This document shows positions 24,881 through 38,445 of a stretch of DNA of 64,000 bases, piece by piece; the first letter of the stretch is position 1, and every line of letters starts with the position of its first letter. Made by a program: the position numbers and the translations under genes. The DNA is taken from positions 48,318,572-48,382,571 of the forward strand of contig NC_060059.1 of assembly GCF_020283565.1 (NCBI RefSeq). Reading direction: 5' to 3'. A model generated the notes under the pieces. The model was not told the DNA's origin and searched no databases. It saw only the letters and a list, made by a program, of their open reading frames with translations. Origin of the DNA: Trifolium pratense. Its lineage: Eukaryota; Streptophyta; Magnoliopsida; Fabales; Fabaceae.

Positions 24881-25108
24881 GAATGAACAGTCTTAAGAAA
24901 GAAAAAAAAGTACAAAGTCCTAAAAACAATCTTCTAATCACATAGTCATGTAGACTGTTAAGTTTGAATCCATATACAACAGGACCATAAAAAATAACCT
25001 TTTATTATTTAATTTCCTTTTATTATTTTCTTTTGAACAACTAGACATTAGTTTTTCTAATGTAACAAATCATGCTGTGCATAATGAATATTATATCACA
25101 AAGATCTT

Positions 25109-28100
25109 CTAGGATTTGGGAACAAAAGTGCCAACATATCCCAATGCCAGGATGAAGAAAGCAACCGCTTGCATGAATAGGAATATGAAGAAGTAATTTT
25201 TCCCATACATAAAATCATAGCAGCCACAAAATATGAGATAGAATCCAACAACAAGTTCCGTCATGTGAATCCTAGTTATTTAACACAAACACAACAAGGT
25301 AAGTACTTAAATATAACTAAGAAAAAATATATATATTAAATGCTATATTAAGTACTTGAATAATAGTTTATCATTTTATACCTGTTTCCAATGTTAAATC
25401 GATACTTTTTGAGTAGTTTACTATCACCAATTTTATCCTTAAGAGCATCTCCAAGTTTTTCAGTGACAATCCATTCATTCACTCTACTAGTCTCTAGTAA
25501 ACCTATAATTGTTGCCTTTGTTCGATGTAGAGACATAGTATTTTCAAAAAGAACCCAAAAGACAAGTAAATGGAATGACCTGAAAAATGATTACAAACAA
25601 TTGAGTAACATTGTCAAGGTTCATTAATGTAATCATTGAGGGACGGACCTAAGGAGGGCAAGCAGGGGCTCCAACACACCCCCCCATGTGATTGATTTCT
25701 GGATCCGTCCATGGTAATCAAACTCTATGATCATTTGGTTTATTTTTTATCAAAAGGATAATTTAGTTTCTTAAAATGAAATAATGTTATTTATGTAATA
25801 AACTATGTAACTATTACATACAAAAAAAAAAATTGTGATCAATTTATGTGTTCATATGCCTCCAATCAAATCGTACAATAACAGCAATTTAATATATTTG
25901 TTTCTAAAATATCTTATCAACTCTTTAATTATATGATAAAATTTAATTGAATGCATGCGTAATTATTTTACACTAACAATATATACTAATTAAAAAATCC
26001 ACGTTTATTTACAAAATATAATTTATCTAAGCTCTCTAAAACCCTCAAAATTCCTCCTCAAATCATTTTTTTTTATAATATTCTCTCTATAGAGGGATGA
26101 TAATATTTAACTCAAGAGGAGAACTTTTAGTAGCCTGAGAGACTTAGAGAAAACTCAACTCAAGTGGTAGATTGTCTGATCTTGAGGAATCCAGAAAAGA
26201 TTATTCATTTGGTTAAATCGAGGAATAAAACTTAAGTTGAATTGAGATTCAATGTTAGTGTAAAGGAGTTAGACTTCCATAACATAACAAACCAATGTTT
26301 GAAATCCATATTTATTATAGGACACACCTCAAATAGAATTACCTCTAGCAGTGTGGGAACCTATGGGAAACTAAAAGAAAAATTTCTCACCAAATAGATA
26401 ATTGTGAGAAACTTATATATCAAAGTGACACAAAAAATGAAATTGATGAATAATAAATCTCAAAAAAAGAAAAAATGGAACTGGGTAGGGATAGCCCATT
26501 TGTGACATATCCCATAGTAGTTGGTCCAAACATAATATAATATACGAAATTTTCTCATCTCACCCACTCATTTTTTTGCCTACTCCCCTAGCGCGCAAAA
26601 AAAATCGGAAAATACGTTTCGAACTGTTTTTCTAGTATAAAATTTACACTATAAAAAATTCGGAAAACGTTTTCCGAATTGCTAGGGGTAGGAGAAAAAG
26701 TGAATGAGATGAAAAAATTTCATAATATACAACCCAATGACAAGCGGATAAGTCTTCCAATCTAATGACCATTTATGTAGATGGGTCCATGAAGATATAG
26801 GAGTCCAGTCTAACTCATTTGACAGCTCTATAAAATTATTTTTTGAGTGTGTATTTTGTATTTAAAATTGTTAATGCATTTGATAATTGAATTTATGCCA
26901 CTTCAAAACGCTAGAAATCTAAGATTTTTAAAATATAATTGGGTTTGCGACTTTAATCAATTCTAAAACAAAAATCCAAACATTACTAATTTGTCATTGA
27001 AATATGTTTGACCAACCAAAACATAATTTTGAAATGTGCGACCGTGGAACCAAACATATGTTGAGGCAAATAAAAGAAAGGAAAAATAACATAAATATTG
27101 ACCTTGGAGTTCCAACGGCTTTTAAAAGTGTGACGATGCAAGGGATATAAACACAAATCCATTTAGGGATCACAACCTCAGGCACCATAACAGTTGCGGG
27201 CAACACAATGCAATAGAACACAAATGTGTTTATGTGGACCACAATCTTCCGAACAAAGAAAAAACTGTAAACAACATGTAACTTTGTCCACAAAGACACT
27301 TTCTGCAATATGAAGATTAAACAAACACATAAATATATTTAAATTATAAATTAAATTATTATGAGCCAATGTATTCATCAATGGATCAACCAATTACCTT
27401 GTTTGTGAAAATCTCCATAACCACTTTCCTGAAAAGATTGGCTGGCCCGCATGACCATCTGTGTTGTTGGTACCTATAAGCCTTTAAAGTACTTGGCAAT
27501 TCGCTTTTAACCTATATAGTTTGAAACAAATATTGTAATGCAACACTCCTAACACACATTAAATTTTGGTAACATGTAAAAAAATGACTGTTTGAGATTG
27601 GATTAAGAAAATGAAACCTGTATATTAGCGAGGTATAAGAATTTCCATCCTTTAAGACTAGCACGTATGGCCAAATCCATATCTTCAACTGTAGTCCTAT
27701 CTTTCCACCCACCAGCTTCATTCAACGCTGAAATTCTCCACACACCCGCAGTCCCTGTGTTAAGATTATGTTGATGGTATTACATTGAATTTTTTTCTAA
27801 TATTTATACAGAAAACATTGATGATCATGTCAAAATACAAAGATTACGGATCTATATCAATTGAGAAAAACAAAACATCATCAACAATTATGTGAAGTGC
27901 GGGGTGTTGGCGTGTTGTGTTTTCGAGTTGCAGGCCCTTATATCGTGGTCGCTTCTTCAGTTTTGGTTTCTTCGATTTTCTCCGCTGCTGGTTCTGTTTT
28001 TCTGTTTTGCATGGCGTTGCTCTGGTGTTGGGCTTAAAATGTGAGGGTTGCTCTCACTTATAAATACATATTCAGGCAATCTCACAACTAATGTGAGACT

Positions 28101-30746
28101 TCTTAAACAAAAACATAACCAAATAACATATCGGGTTTCAAGTTTAAAAGAAAACAAATATAATTGTTTGTACTACTTCCACTATTATTTTTTAGAAGGA
28201 AAATGGATGAAAGTGGTTTAAGTATGTGGTGAGATTACCATTGAAGCCAAAGAAGGCATAAGTAGAAGATCCAACTTCTTGTTCCACCTTAAAATGGTAA
28301 TCAAGTGACATTTGTTGCATCCTCGTCATCAAACATTCATTCGCATTTACTAAAAATTATGTGCAAGATTGTTAGAATCAATTTTTACATCAACTTAATT
28401 TATTTAAATGGAATCGATATGTAAATTTAACCCTTAAACTCGTAGACGTCATACTAAAGATAATATTAAAATTTATATTTGATATACACTTATCAATGAT
28501 TTTCAATTTTATAACCACATAATAAAAGCCAACTACATTTTTTTTTATCACAGTAATTAGCAAATATTGTATTTTGAAGCTTCAATAAAATCATAAAAAA
28601 GTTACCAAATTTCCACCGACCCTGAACGAGACCAATTTCAGGATTATTGATAAGGAAAGGGATGGTTTGACAGAGAAAATCAGGTTCAGGTTGAAAATCA
28701 GCGTCAAAGATAACAACATAATCACATTGCATGACATAGCTATGCTTCATTCCCTCTTTTAAAGCTCCTGCTTTGTACCCATTTCTGTTGTCCCTAACTT
28801 CATACTTTATATTAATACCTTTGCTTTCCCATATATGGCATTCCACCTGCACCAACTCCTGCAATTTGTTTTTTTGTTGAATAAGTTCTTAGTCTTTATA
28901 AATATTTCAAACTTTATTTTTGGTTATTTTTAAAAATTTCCCAAATATTTTTTATCACTGACTTTTGATTTCTGTTTTTAAGTCAAATCATGTGTATCTT
29001 ATTTGAGGACCAAAACTTGTTGACATCTTTCTGAGAGATTAAAAATGAAATTAGGGACATTTATAGGAACAAAAACCCTCCTTTTTTGTTCACTTGCAAG
29101 AATCACCTTTAATACAAAACATGCACATAGTGAGACAAATCTTTCATCATGTACGAACTTATTTTTACCATTTGATCAATAAACCTCAATACCATTGGAA
29201 CAATATATGTCTAACCCTCTCCAGACCTGAGATCCGTATGATAGGTGTGTAGAGTCATGAATTATGGACTACAGGTTCCACCCTGGATTTGGATTCACTA
29301 CTATTAAATAACAACGCAATATCAGACTGTAATCAATCATTTTCGTTGATTTAAGATCAGACGATTCAGATTTAAAATACAGTTTGATAAAGTAAAACAA
29401 TCTAAATCGTTGATCAGAGATTGAAAATCCCAGTCAGTTACAACACCATATTGTAACTATGGGAAATCCAACTTTGGTATCACCCTCTTCCTTTACAACG
29501 GGGTACAACCACCAACAATCCGTAATCAACAAGTCACAACAAACCTATCATTCAAATTGCAGGTTTGAGGAAGAGGATCAATGACACATTATGTTAGAAG
29601 TCCCACATTGGCTAGAGATATGGCAAAGATAGTCTTTATAAATGTAGTGCAAACCTCAACTCTCAAGCTAGCTTTTGTGGTTGAGTATAGGCCTCTAAAA
29701 TTCTAATTGTGGTTGAGTATAGGCCTCCCAAATTCTAATATGGTATCAGAGCCTATCCTAGATCCATTTGTTGTTTGTTGTGGAGACCTCCCATATTTGG
29801 GCCACCCGTTGTTGTTGATCCCACGTTCCAGCTTGTTCAGTTTGGACGTGAGGGGGTGTGTTAGAAGTCCCACATTGGCTAGAGATATGGCAAAGATAGT
29901 CTTTATAAATGTAGTGCAAACCTCAACTCTCAAGCTAGCTTTTGTGGTTGAGTATATGCCTCTAAAATTCTAATACATTAATCTAATTTGATTCAATGGT
30001 GAGAATTATTTAATGGTCAAAATAAGTTTTTACATCCTAAAAGAGTTGTCACACTTACACACCATGTACTTGGCTTGACCAAAATCTAATCCCATCATTA
30101 ATCCTATATATCATTTACAAATTAATCCCAAAAACTAAGCCGTGTGAATACATTAAGATACATAATGGTAAAAATATTTTAATTACAAATTTAGACACGG
30201 TATTTATTCATTTTAACGATGAAATTCTAACCACTAAATTACCTGAATTGTTGGGTCAGTTGAGTCATCAAGAATTTGTATGATGATTCTATCCGAAGGC
30301 CAAGAGAGTCCACATGCAGCACCAATGGATAGCTTATAAACCTGCATTTAGAATTAAAACCATATATATGTCAAATTCAAAGAGAGAAAGTTCTGCTTTT
30401 CAAAGCTCTAATATATTAAAATTGAAAAATGAACAACATTCACCTCTCTTTCATTGTACATTGGAATTTGGACAAGAACCATTGGATAATTAGAGTTACC
30501 CAATTCAACATCATCATCCTTAATAGTCTCCCATTTATAACGTTTCTCTGGTTTTCTACCACACAACTTCACAAAACTAATCACAATTGCCATATAAACT
30601 TTTTCAACAAAATCCATCAATAACATGCATATGCACAAAAACACTGCAATTTTCAGTATTGGTACAACCAAAGCTTCTCTCATATGCTTCCAAACAAACT
30701 CAATTTGCATACCAACTCCTCCAATTACTACTTGAAATGCCTCCAT
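25109..30746 (-). CDS. CslA glucan/mannan synthase, gene B (525 aa, 9 exons)
   Basis: Second tandem glucomannan 4-beta-mannosyltransferase. Exons: 30444-30746, 30243-30341, 28606-28858, 28239-28349, 27618-27754, 27398-27511, 27103-27302, 25382-25579 and 25109-25271. They total 1578 bp, ending in TAG after TFVPKS. Every junction is GT/AG and in phase. LDDSTD lies at 125-130, DADF at 186-189, VEDMD at 278-282 and QQHRW at 316-320. The first membrane helix is at about 28-60, and the C-terminal third is hydrophobic with several helices. Compared with genes A and C it reads GRWKF instead of ARWTF and NANEC instead of NADEC, the latter at a position conserved in the family as I recall it. Otherwise it is close to consensus. 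Intron 2 holds a TRIM, and intron 4 an unexplained GC-richer stretch at about 27895-28090. Confidence 0.92.
26543..26718. mobile_element. MITE in intron 7 of gene B
   Basis: Inverted ends ACGAAATTTTCTCATCTCAC and its near-complement GTGAATGAGATGAAAAAATTTC, with an inner pair around CCCCTAGC/GCTAGGGG. About 175 bp. Confidence 0.55.
29592..29975 (+). mobile_element. TRIM retrotransposon in intron 2 of gene B
   Basis: Terminal direct repeats at 29592-29740 and 29859-29975 start TGTTAGAAGTCCCACATTGG and end TTCTAATA. TGGTATCAGAGCC follows the first (initiator-Met primer site), and a G-rich tract GGACGTGAGGGGG precedes the second. CATTA on both sides (29587-29591 and 29976-29980) is a perfect 5-bp target duplication. 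The first LTR is 32 bp longer because GTGGTTGAGTATAGGCCTC is doubled. No coding capacity. Confidence 0.9.
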
Positions 30747-31200
30747 TTTTCAAAAGAAGTGTTTTTCTTATCACCACAAATCGGAAGAGTGGTTGTTATA
30801 AGAAACACTAGTAGAATTGTAGAAGCATACATATAAGGGGCTATGTGCACATTAAATATTATTTGTTACTTACACTACATGTGGTTTTTCAACCAAACAA
30901 ACAAAAGTTGTTACTTACACTACACGTGAGTTTAAAAAGACTTCTTTTTTTATCACCACAAACGGGACAGAGGATGCTGGCAGAGCTAGAAGAATCAAAT
31001 AAACATGTTAAGGGAAGAGTGTTGTTGAAGGTAACCTTTGTAGAAGATATAAGAAGGGACTATATATATGTGCAAATAAATATATTTTTTACTATTAAAT
31101 GCATGGTTGCACATTAAATTTTTCTTTTTACTCACAAAATTAGTGGGTCAACTTATGGTAAGATAGAATGCATGTGGGACTAAACAAATTTGCTACATTA
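30747..31200 (-). promoter_or_regulatory. Upstream region of gene B with a duplicated leader block
   Basis: Block 30747-30880 and block 30935-31180 both contain ATCACCACAAA, a GAAGAGTG motif and GCACATTAAAT, so the leader/promoter is present twice. Gene A shows the same arrangement (22468-22560 and 23040-23180). The outer copies have no exon 1 attached. Confidence 0.5.
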
Positions 31201-31439
31201 TGTAAAAAAAAAAAAAACAAATTTGCTACATATAAATGCCCGTGTATTTTTGGATCTAGCTTACTAGGACCTAAGTATGGTTTCAAACTTAGACGTTTAA
31301 AATATCAGTAGTGGTTCGATTTAGATTCGACTCTATTGAGATTTATATTTAGTACTTTTTACTATAAAATAAAAAATAAAATATGAATATTTTTAGATCA
31401 TTTAATCAAGATCAAATGATTTACGGATGTCCCTAATAA

Positions 31440-31850
31440 GTGTTGTAATAAATGTGAGTTGAGTCCCACATATTGTTTAGAAAAGTGAAAGTTGAACATT
31501 TATAAGTGAGATGACCCATAAACCTAACACCTTAAGGTTTTGAGTTAAAATGTGATGTTCAGCTTACTTGTAGAGTTGTTCTTAAAACCACCGTCGATGA
31601 TCCCTAGTTGCCCAATAGTGATATTAGAGCCTAGTTCGACGAATGGTTCGACCGTCTCCTTGTATCGAAAGTCTTCCCGATAAAGGTGGTCAGACGGCGT
31701 GTCCTAGCCCGTTGTGTGCGGCCAACGGCGGTGCAAGTATATGTGGCTTAAAAAGCTTCCGCTTGAAGGGAAGGAATGATGAATAACGACTTGTAGAGTT
31801 GTTCTTAAATCAATGTGGATGATCCCCTACTACCCTCGTTACTCAACAAT
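31440..31850 (+). mobile_element. Degenerate TRIM-like element
   Basis: TGTGAGTTGAGTCCCACATA resembles a TRIM LTR start, and GTGATATTAGAGCCTAG resembles a decayed primer binding site. The phrase ACTTGTAGAGTTGTTCTTAAA occurs at 31568 and again at 31789, as expected for two LTRs. Confidence 0.45.
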
Positions 31851-32461
31851 ATGTGTTATTTTAACAACTATAGCAAATTCCATTTCGTACATTGTCATTG
31901 CTGCACAATAACAAGTAATAATGTTTTTTCTCATGGCAATATATTTTATTGTTTAGGAGAAATACTTGTTTTTTCTTACTTGTTTTTTTAGTCCAAGTAG
32001 CAACGTGTTTTGCTGCTATGACTTTTTATATTACGCAATGTTCTTCGCTTCTTCCTCATGTCAATATATTTTATTGTTTAGGAGGAATAACTACACTTGG
32101 TTTTCTTCCGACGGTTTTGCCATGACATTTTAAGGTAAGATATTCTGAAATTTAGGCACAATTAATTACAAAAAGCAAATGCGTATATTCTTCGATCCAT
32201 GCTTTTTGTTTGCACGTGGGAGGTTGTCCGGCCACAATGAAATTTGCCACATGCAAATTTTTCAACGGTTACAAACTTATATATGCATATAAAATAGGCT
32301 AAATTATACAGTAGTTTTTACTCACTAATTTTTACAAATTTATAATTTTCATTCCCTAACTTTTAGTGCATTTTATTAAAGGTTATCCGGTTGATTTTGA
32401 CCAAGTCAACACATATAAGAATAGTAACCCACATGTTACGCCAACATTTCAGGTGAGTCAC

Positions 32462-33889
32462 TAATGACAATCAATTATATGATATTTTTAATAGTAATTT
32501 AGGGTAGTTTTAATAGCAATTGAAGCCCAAAAACAAGCAAATACTTGAAAAAGTGAAGTTACTTGGCCCAGAAGCAAGAAAGTGAAAAAAACATAAAAAA
32601 TGGCAAAAATGTAATAAACAATGCACACATTGTACCTACGATGAGATTCAGCGTGGCGCGATGAGAAGGCGGTTTAAATTGAAGAAAATCTGCAACAAAT
32701 CTTTCCATCGTACCACGATGACATACCAACGTGGCACGATGAAGGCGGTTGAAGAAAAACATAAAATCCTGATCAAATCTTCCATCGTACCACGATATGA
32801 TCCATCGTGGCCACGATGAGGCAAAATTACACGCCATCGTGGCCACGATGGATACGATAGGTGCGTAGAAAAAGCTCAAATCTAGCTGAAAAACTATAAA
32901 TAGAGTTCTACTCCTTCACAATTATTCATTCAGAAATATTGAGACATATTCAATATTCACTCTAGAGTTAGGATAACTCTAAGGAGGAGGCAAGGAGGGC
33001 AAAGGAACTCCAAGGCCAATAAGGTTCTTTTCTTTTATTATCATTGTAATTTATTTTTCCTAGGTTAGGTCGAGTAGATGAGCTCCCTTATGAATGCTTG
33101 AGACATGTAGCCCTGGTTCGATAAAGTTTATGCTCAATTGTTATTACGTTATTTTCTATATTTGTATTAGCTTTAATTATTCATTCTTAATATTGATCAC
33201 GTTAAGTGAATGAACCTAGAGGAAATTAGTTGATCCCGTGACAACAAAATTAATAGGCCAGACTAAAAAGACATTTCATCCTACCAATATGAGATCATTA
33301 AATTCAGTATCTGACGGTATGGGGGCAGGATTAAGAATCGCACGTGTTAAATTCTGCAATGATATTAGGAAATCGAGTTAGGGTAGAGAACTTGTTAAAT
33401 TCTGAACTTCTAAAGGTTAGGACGCACTCTTTAGAGGTTGAACCTGTTAAAGGTAATGATACGAAATCACGAAGGCTAAACCTATCCACGCTTAATTGGT
33501 TCGACCTATGTCAGATTGCAATAGAAATAAGTATAGTAATACTAGGCTTATTTTAATAGAAATTAATTCGGTAGCTTATAATTGAAAATGAGGTATAGTA
33601 TAACGCCACTTACCGAGCAGGAGTAAGGGAGGGATTCGAAACACTTAACCACCTCGTGCATCTACTCGCATAACCCTTTTTATTTATTGCTTTTTACTTT
33701 CTTGTCCTTTACTTTATTGTCATTTTCTTTTATGCAAATCTCTCTCAAACAAACAAAGTGAATGCAAAACACTTTTACTTTCTAAATTCCTAAGCAAAAC
33801 TAGTAATTTTGGCACAATCCCTGTGAAGAACGATAACTTATCACTTTATTACTTGGTTGCGATTATGTGCACTTGCAGAGCCACCATCA
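32462..33889 (+). mobile_element. Solo LTR, copy 1
   Basis: 1428 bp flanked by GTCAC on both sides (32457-32461 and 33890-33894), a 5-bp target duplication. It starts TAATGACAATC, with the usual TG mutated, and ends CACCATCA. A TATA-like CTATAAATAG at about 32888 suggests an LTR promoter. The U3-like part holds several CATCGTGGCCACGATG palindromes. It is homologous to 39149-40559. Confidence 0.8.
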
Positions 33890-35008
33890 GTCACCTTGTG
33901 TCGACTTGCTGACATGACATATGAGTTAATGTCTCGTGTACGCACTACAAGAAATAAGGAAAGCGACGGCAGTTCAAAATAAAGCATTAGCGTCGGTTAT
34001 AACCGTCGCTAATTGCTTAATGCAGCGGTTGGGCGTCCGTCGCAACAAGAGGCGTCGCTAGGTCATACAGCGGCGTTTATCATGAACCGTCGGAATAACC
34101 GCCGCAAGGATGTTGGCGTCGGTTTAATTGATTTTCGCGGCTGTTACCAACCATCGCTCTTTGTAATTATTTGTTCAAGTTTTTTAAGCTCTTAGCGTCG
34201 GTTGTAACCGCCGCTATTTGAATTTTTTTAAATAAAAAAAAATGTTTTTTTTTTTGGTTTCCCACAAAAAATTAAATGCTTTTTTTTTCCACAATTTTTT
34301 AAATGGAGTATTTAACACTCTTGATTCCCATTAATCTCAATATAACAAAATCTAAAACACACAACATCCCCACACATTATTTTACTAAACATATCAAGTA
34401 ATTGATTCTCACAATTCATGTAGAAATTGATACTCACAAGTTTACATCAAAATTGCTTTGAGTTAACACACTAAACATAAAACTATTACATTAAAAAGTG
34501 TAGCAAAACAATAAAGATGCTTACAAGCTCTTAGACAACAAAGCAATATAAAAAATCAACTATATAGATCATCTAATTTCACACTTGAATTACTCATGCT
34601 ATACCTTGAGATCCAATTCTATTAAAAAACATCCCCCAATTCCAAAGCAAATTTTAATGCTTGCAACCGCGCGTACATGCACATCGTCGTCATATAAACC
34701 ACCTTCACAATTTGGCCTTCAATTAAATAAAATAGAAACAACCATGAAGAAAAATCATAGAAACTTGACTATAATCATAACGCTCATAAATTAATTGCAA
34801 CTTTTTAAACCTCACCATGATAAACAATACGGATAGGAAACTTCCACTACATTGTAGCACCATGTGCCTTCCCCTGAACCATGTCACAGAAGAAGTTCTA
34901 CATTAGATTGGTGAACTCCAAGCCTCTTATCCACTTAGAAACAATCCTTCATTCAACAAACTAGACATATACAAGCATAAAAAATTAGAAACAAACCACG
35001 TGTAATTA

Positions 35009-35700
35009 CTATTGTGTGATTACTATTTTAGGAATCTGAGAACTCAGCAAAGAGGCAATAATACCTGTGATTTTTTCAATCCAGTCCATTTGGTCTAGTG
35101 CACTATTTGTCTGCACAAACAAGCATAATTAATTAAGGAGTGGATATATAAAGCTTAATCACTGTCTTTATATGGATAAAACATTATGCAAAAATATATT
35201 AAAATAACCTACAAAGTGTAGTTCTTTGTCGACTTAGAAGTCCAGAACCAAGCTCCAAACTATTCCTCTGACCAAAATGTTGGCTACTAGACCCCTACAA
35301 ATGATGAATAGCCATGATAATATATATGGTGAAATTTGCCACAAAGAAGTATATATGGCAATTGGCAACTTAAGTCCTTCATAAACCAACTTATATATTG
35401 TTCACATTAGACTTACAGATAGTTTGCTGCATTGTTTACAGTAGTAATACAGCATTCCTCGGCTATCAAGAACGAAAAAACCTCCTTTTCCAGTCCCCCT
35501 TAAGTTTGAGGAACGCTTCGAGAGATAACCTTGTCGAATAGTCTTGACCTATAATGATAAACAAAAATTAAAAATAAACCAACGAGAGAAAGTAACAACT
35601 TATAATTTCAATCAGCTAATTCTAGCCATCTTTTCAACCTTTCCCTTTACAGCATTTTGCATTACTGCTTCTATCATCTTATGTGAACACATGAAATTAA
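35009..35700 (-). pseudogene. ARF-GAP (AGD1-4/ACAP type) gene fragment captured by the CACTA element
   Basis: Four exon-like pieces on the minus strand match plant ARF GTPase-activating proteins of the BAR-PH-ArfGAP class, at the start of the PH domain. About 35639-35700 reads HKMIEAVMQNAVKGK. 35417-35548 (44 codons, open) reads VKTIRQGYLSKRSSNLRG, FFVLDSRGMLYYY. 35209-35294 reads QHFGQRNSLELGSGLLSR. 35009-35110 reads NSALDQMDWIEKITG, IIASLLSSQIP. Introns retain GT/AG borders. In the third piece LLSR is joined directly to an out-of-frame KNYTL, so an internal deletion removed the middle. The ARF-GAP zinc finger and the BAR domain are not present. Native proteins act in vesicle traffic. Here it is a transduplicated remnant, possibly transcribed from the element. 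Confidence 0.8.
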
Positions 35701-37663
35701 ATTTGTGTACAATTGAGTGAAAAAATTCTCAACATTAAGTAAATATAACGTACCCACTTTGTTCAATAAGAATTGCATAATCGGTCAGCCTTCCTCGCGT
35801 GCGAAAACTCTTGTATACTTTCTGTAATTTAAATGCAGCCATGTGTTTATGATTCTCCTCATGAATCAAAACTGTTGATTCAAGGAACTAATCTTCCATA
35901 TCTTATATGCACACTATCAGTAAGAGGATTATAAACACCAGTACAAAAAACGCTTTCTAGTAGCAAGAATAAAGAAACCTCTAAAACACAAAATTGTATA
36001 TTACTAACTTTATTAAGGAACTTCATCACAAAATAAACATTATTATAAAAGAAAAACTAAATTTTGGAGTTAATGGACAAAAAAGAGTATTTGAGGTTAC
36101 CTTAGACAAATGCAGGTATAGTTCTATTTGAGCTTACCAAAATTGTGAATATTTATTCACTAATGCCTGCACTTTCAATTTAAGGTACACCAAGAAACTT
36201 TATGTGGAAGCATAAATAAAGCTCAGGTGCAAGCTACTTGTGTTTTGAAAACTTTAAATTCAATATTTATCAGAATAATAAGGGTAACAAATTAACAATG
36301 ATTGAACTGTTGAGCAATGAATCATCCAAATTATGATACGGTATATAAGGGAAAGGAATGTTTAAGAGTAGTTAGTAAGAGTGGATGTCAGTTAGGAACA
36401 ATTAGAGGAATTAGTTAGTCAGTTAGACGGGATTAATTAGATATATATTTCAGTTACAATGGCTCTATTTCCCTCCTTACTTTCCTTTCTATTCTTTACC
36501 TTCTTAATGAATGTTCTCTTATCAGGTTCTTAACAGATACTATGACAAATAAAAAGTACACTGAAAACATCAAGCCATAGGATGAAGGATCGTACTCAAA
36601 CGGTCTAAAGATCCAATGCAAGTTCAAATAGTCTGAAACCAAACAAATTCAGAAAAGGTCTCGAAGCCATAATTCATCAGTTATTTTGGTCAAAAAATTA
36701 CCATTCAAGTAAGCATTTTGATACTCATAGTTAACTTCAAACTAACCCCAGACTAAAATGTTAAGACTTGACTTTTAACTAATATAGATTAAAATGACAG
36801 ATGATTGACAGCATAGTTCTAAATTATGCTCCACAGTTGCAATTACAGCAGCAATATAACGATTTCAATATCAATACTTTAGGTACTAAATCCTGACATT
36901 CATAATTTGAAACATTATCATACTTTCAATATCAATCAAATTCACTGTAAAACAGAACTATACCTTATATGTAGCAATACAGGGTATTTGATTAAACAAG
37001 TTACCAACCAAGAAACAGCTACACAGTCTATATGCTTATTTACATGCAATAAGTTCTACAATTAACACCCATGCATTGCAGATGCTCAGTACAAATTCAT
37101 ATTATTCTCAGAGCAGTAATATGTTACATAAACTCAATCTCGTGTATACGACATAACAGCTCGCAACATGAAAGCAAATGACTACTCAAATACGTACTTC
37201 AAATTTGATTTAAGTGTTAAATAAACCACACAAGCTAAATAACTCATTAAATTCTTTATCTTTCTTTGACATTGGAATTCTCAATTACTTTTAAAAAAAA
37301 TTGTACTTACAATATGATTAGGGCAATCAAAGGGATTGGAGGATTGGGCTGCGAATCAAAGAGATTGAAGGTTTGAGCTGCGAAATCGAAGAGATTGGAA
37401 GCAACTATGTGTAGAAATCGAAGGGATTTGTATCAATCGGTGTCTCGAACTCGGTCACAACGGAGATGAACATGAGATATGACAAGTTGGAACTCTCATG
37501 ATGGTTTGCAGAAGACGATTTGGAGATGAAAGGGTTTTGGAGAAGACATCGTGATTTGAGACGGCAACGGTTTGGAGAAGAAGGATTTCAGCGCTTTCTC
37601 GTGTTCTTTCTTTCTTGTGGGAATCACAAAAATATATAAGTGAGAGAATGAAAATTTGACTTA

Positions 37664-38445
37664 GGAGGCGTTTGTTTCACGGTATAAAAAATGAATCCAG
37701 GGAATAACTTTCCCAGGCATAAATTTCCAAGGAATAAGTTTTTAAAAAATGTGTTTGGTAAGTATTTTGAATTCCCAGGAATTTTTTTTGTGAGGCAGTT
37801 TATTTTAAATTCTTAATATACTTTTTATCAATTTTTTTTTTCTTAGATACATATTTTTTTTAGCATTAAAAAAAAAAGAAATATATATTTCTTAAAACGT
37901 AGATGTTATAATTGTTAAAATAAATAAAAAAAAATATTCCATTTATATTATCTAGTATTATGTCTAATTATTAATATTGCCACTTATTATAAATAGCATT
38001 AATAATACTCTTTTTTTTAGCAAATACTATTTTTGTTATCAAAGCAGAAACATAATATTGTCATTGATTATCAGTAATTTTCTTTTTGAAGCACAGTCCA
38101 TATTTATCACTATTAATTAATATTATCATTTTGTTATTATTTTTTTTGTGCACGTCAAAATAAAGTGGTGATAAATTGATAATGTAAATATGAGGGAAAG
38201 AGGGAACGGTTATTAGTAGTGGGGTAGCACGTTCTCCATAAAAATTAATTGCAACCGCCGGGAACAAAAATTTCCCACCCCTATTAGAGGGGATTAGAAA
38301 GCCAGGCTACGTGGGTAAAATTCTTTCCCTGGTATGAGTTTTTCCTGGGAACATTTTTTAATTCCTTTGTAACAAACATGGGAATTTTTATTTCCAACAT
38401 TAGATTCCCAGGAAAATGTTTAGTATCCATGAAACAAACACCCCC
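37664..38445. mobile_element. Harbinger-type MITE nested in the CACTA element
   Basis: Inverted ends GGAGGCGTTTGTTTCACGG and GGGGGTGTTTGTTTCATGG (read on the opposite strand), flanked by TTA on both sides, the 3-bp duplication typical of PIF/Harbinger. Paired inner motifs such as CCAGGGAATAA and CCTGGGAA. Non-coding, 782 bp. Confidence 0.75.

Noticed and set aside
29592..29975. Cassandra-type TRIM with 5S rRNA promoter
   Set aside because: No 5S-like internal sequence is present in the LTRs.
32559..32879. 106-codon open frame on the minus strand, repeated at 39362-39568
   Set aside because: It is a chance frame inside the LTR palindrome region; the second copy does not conserve it.
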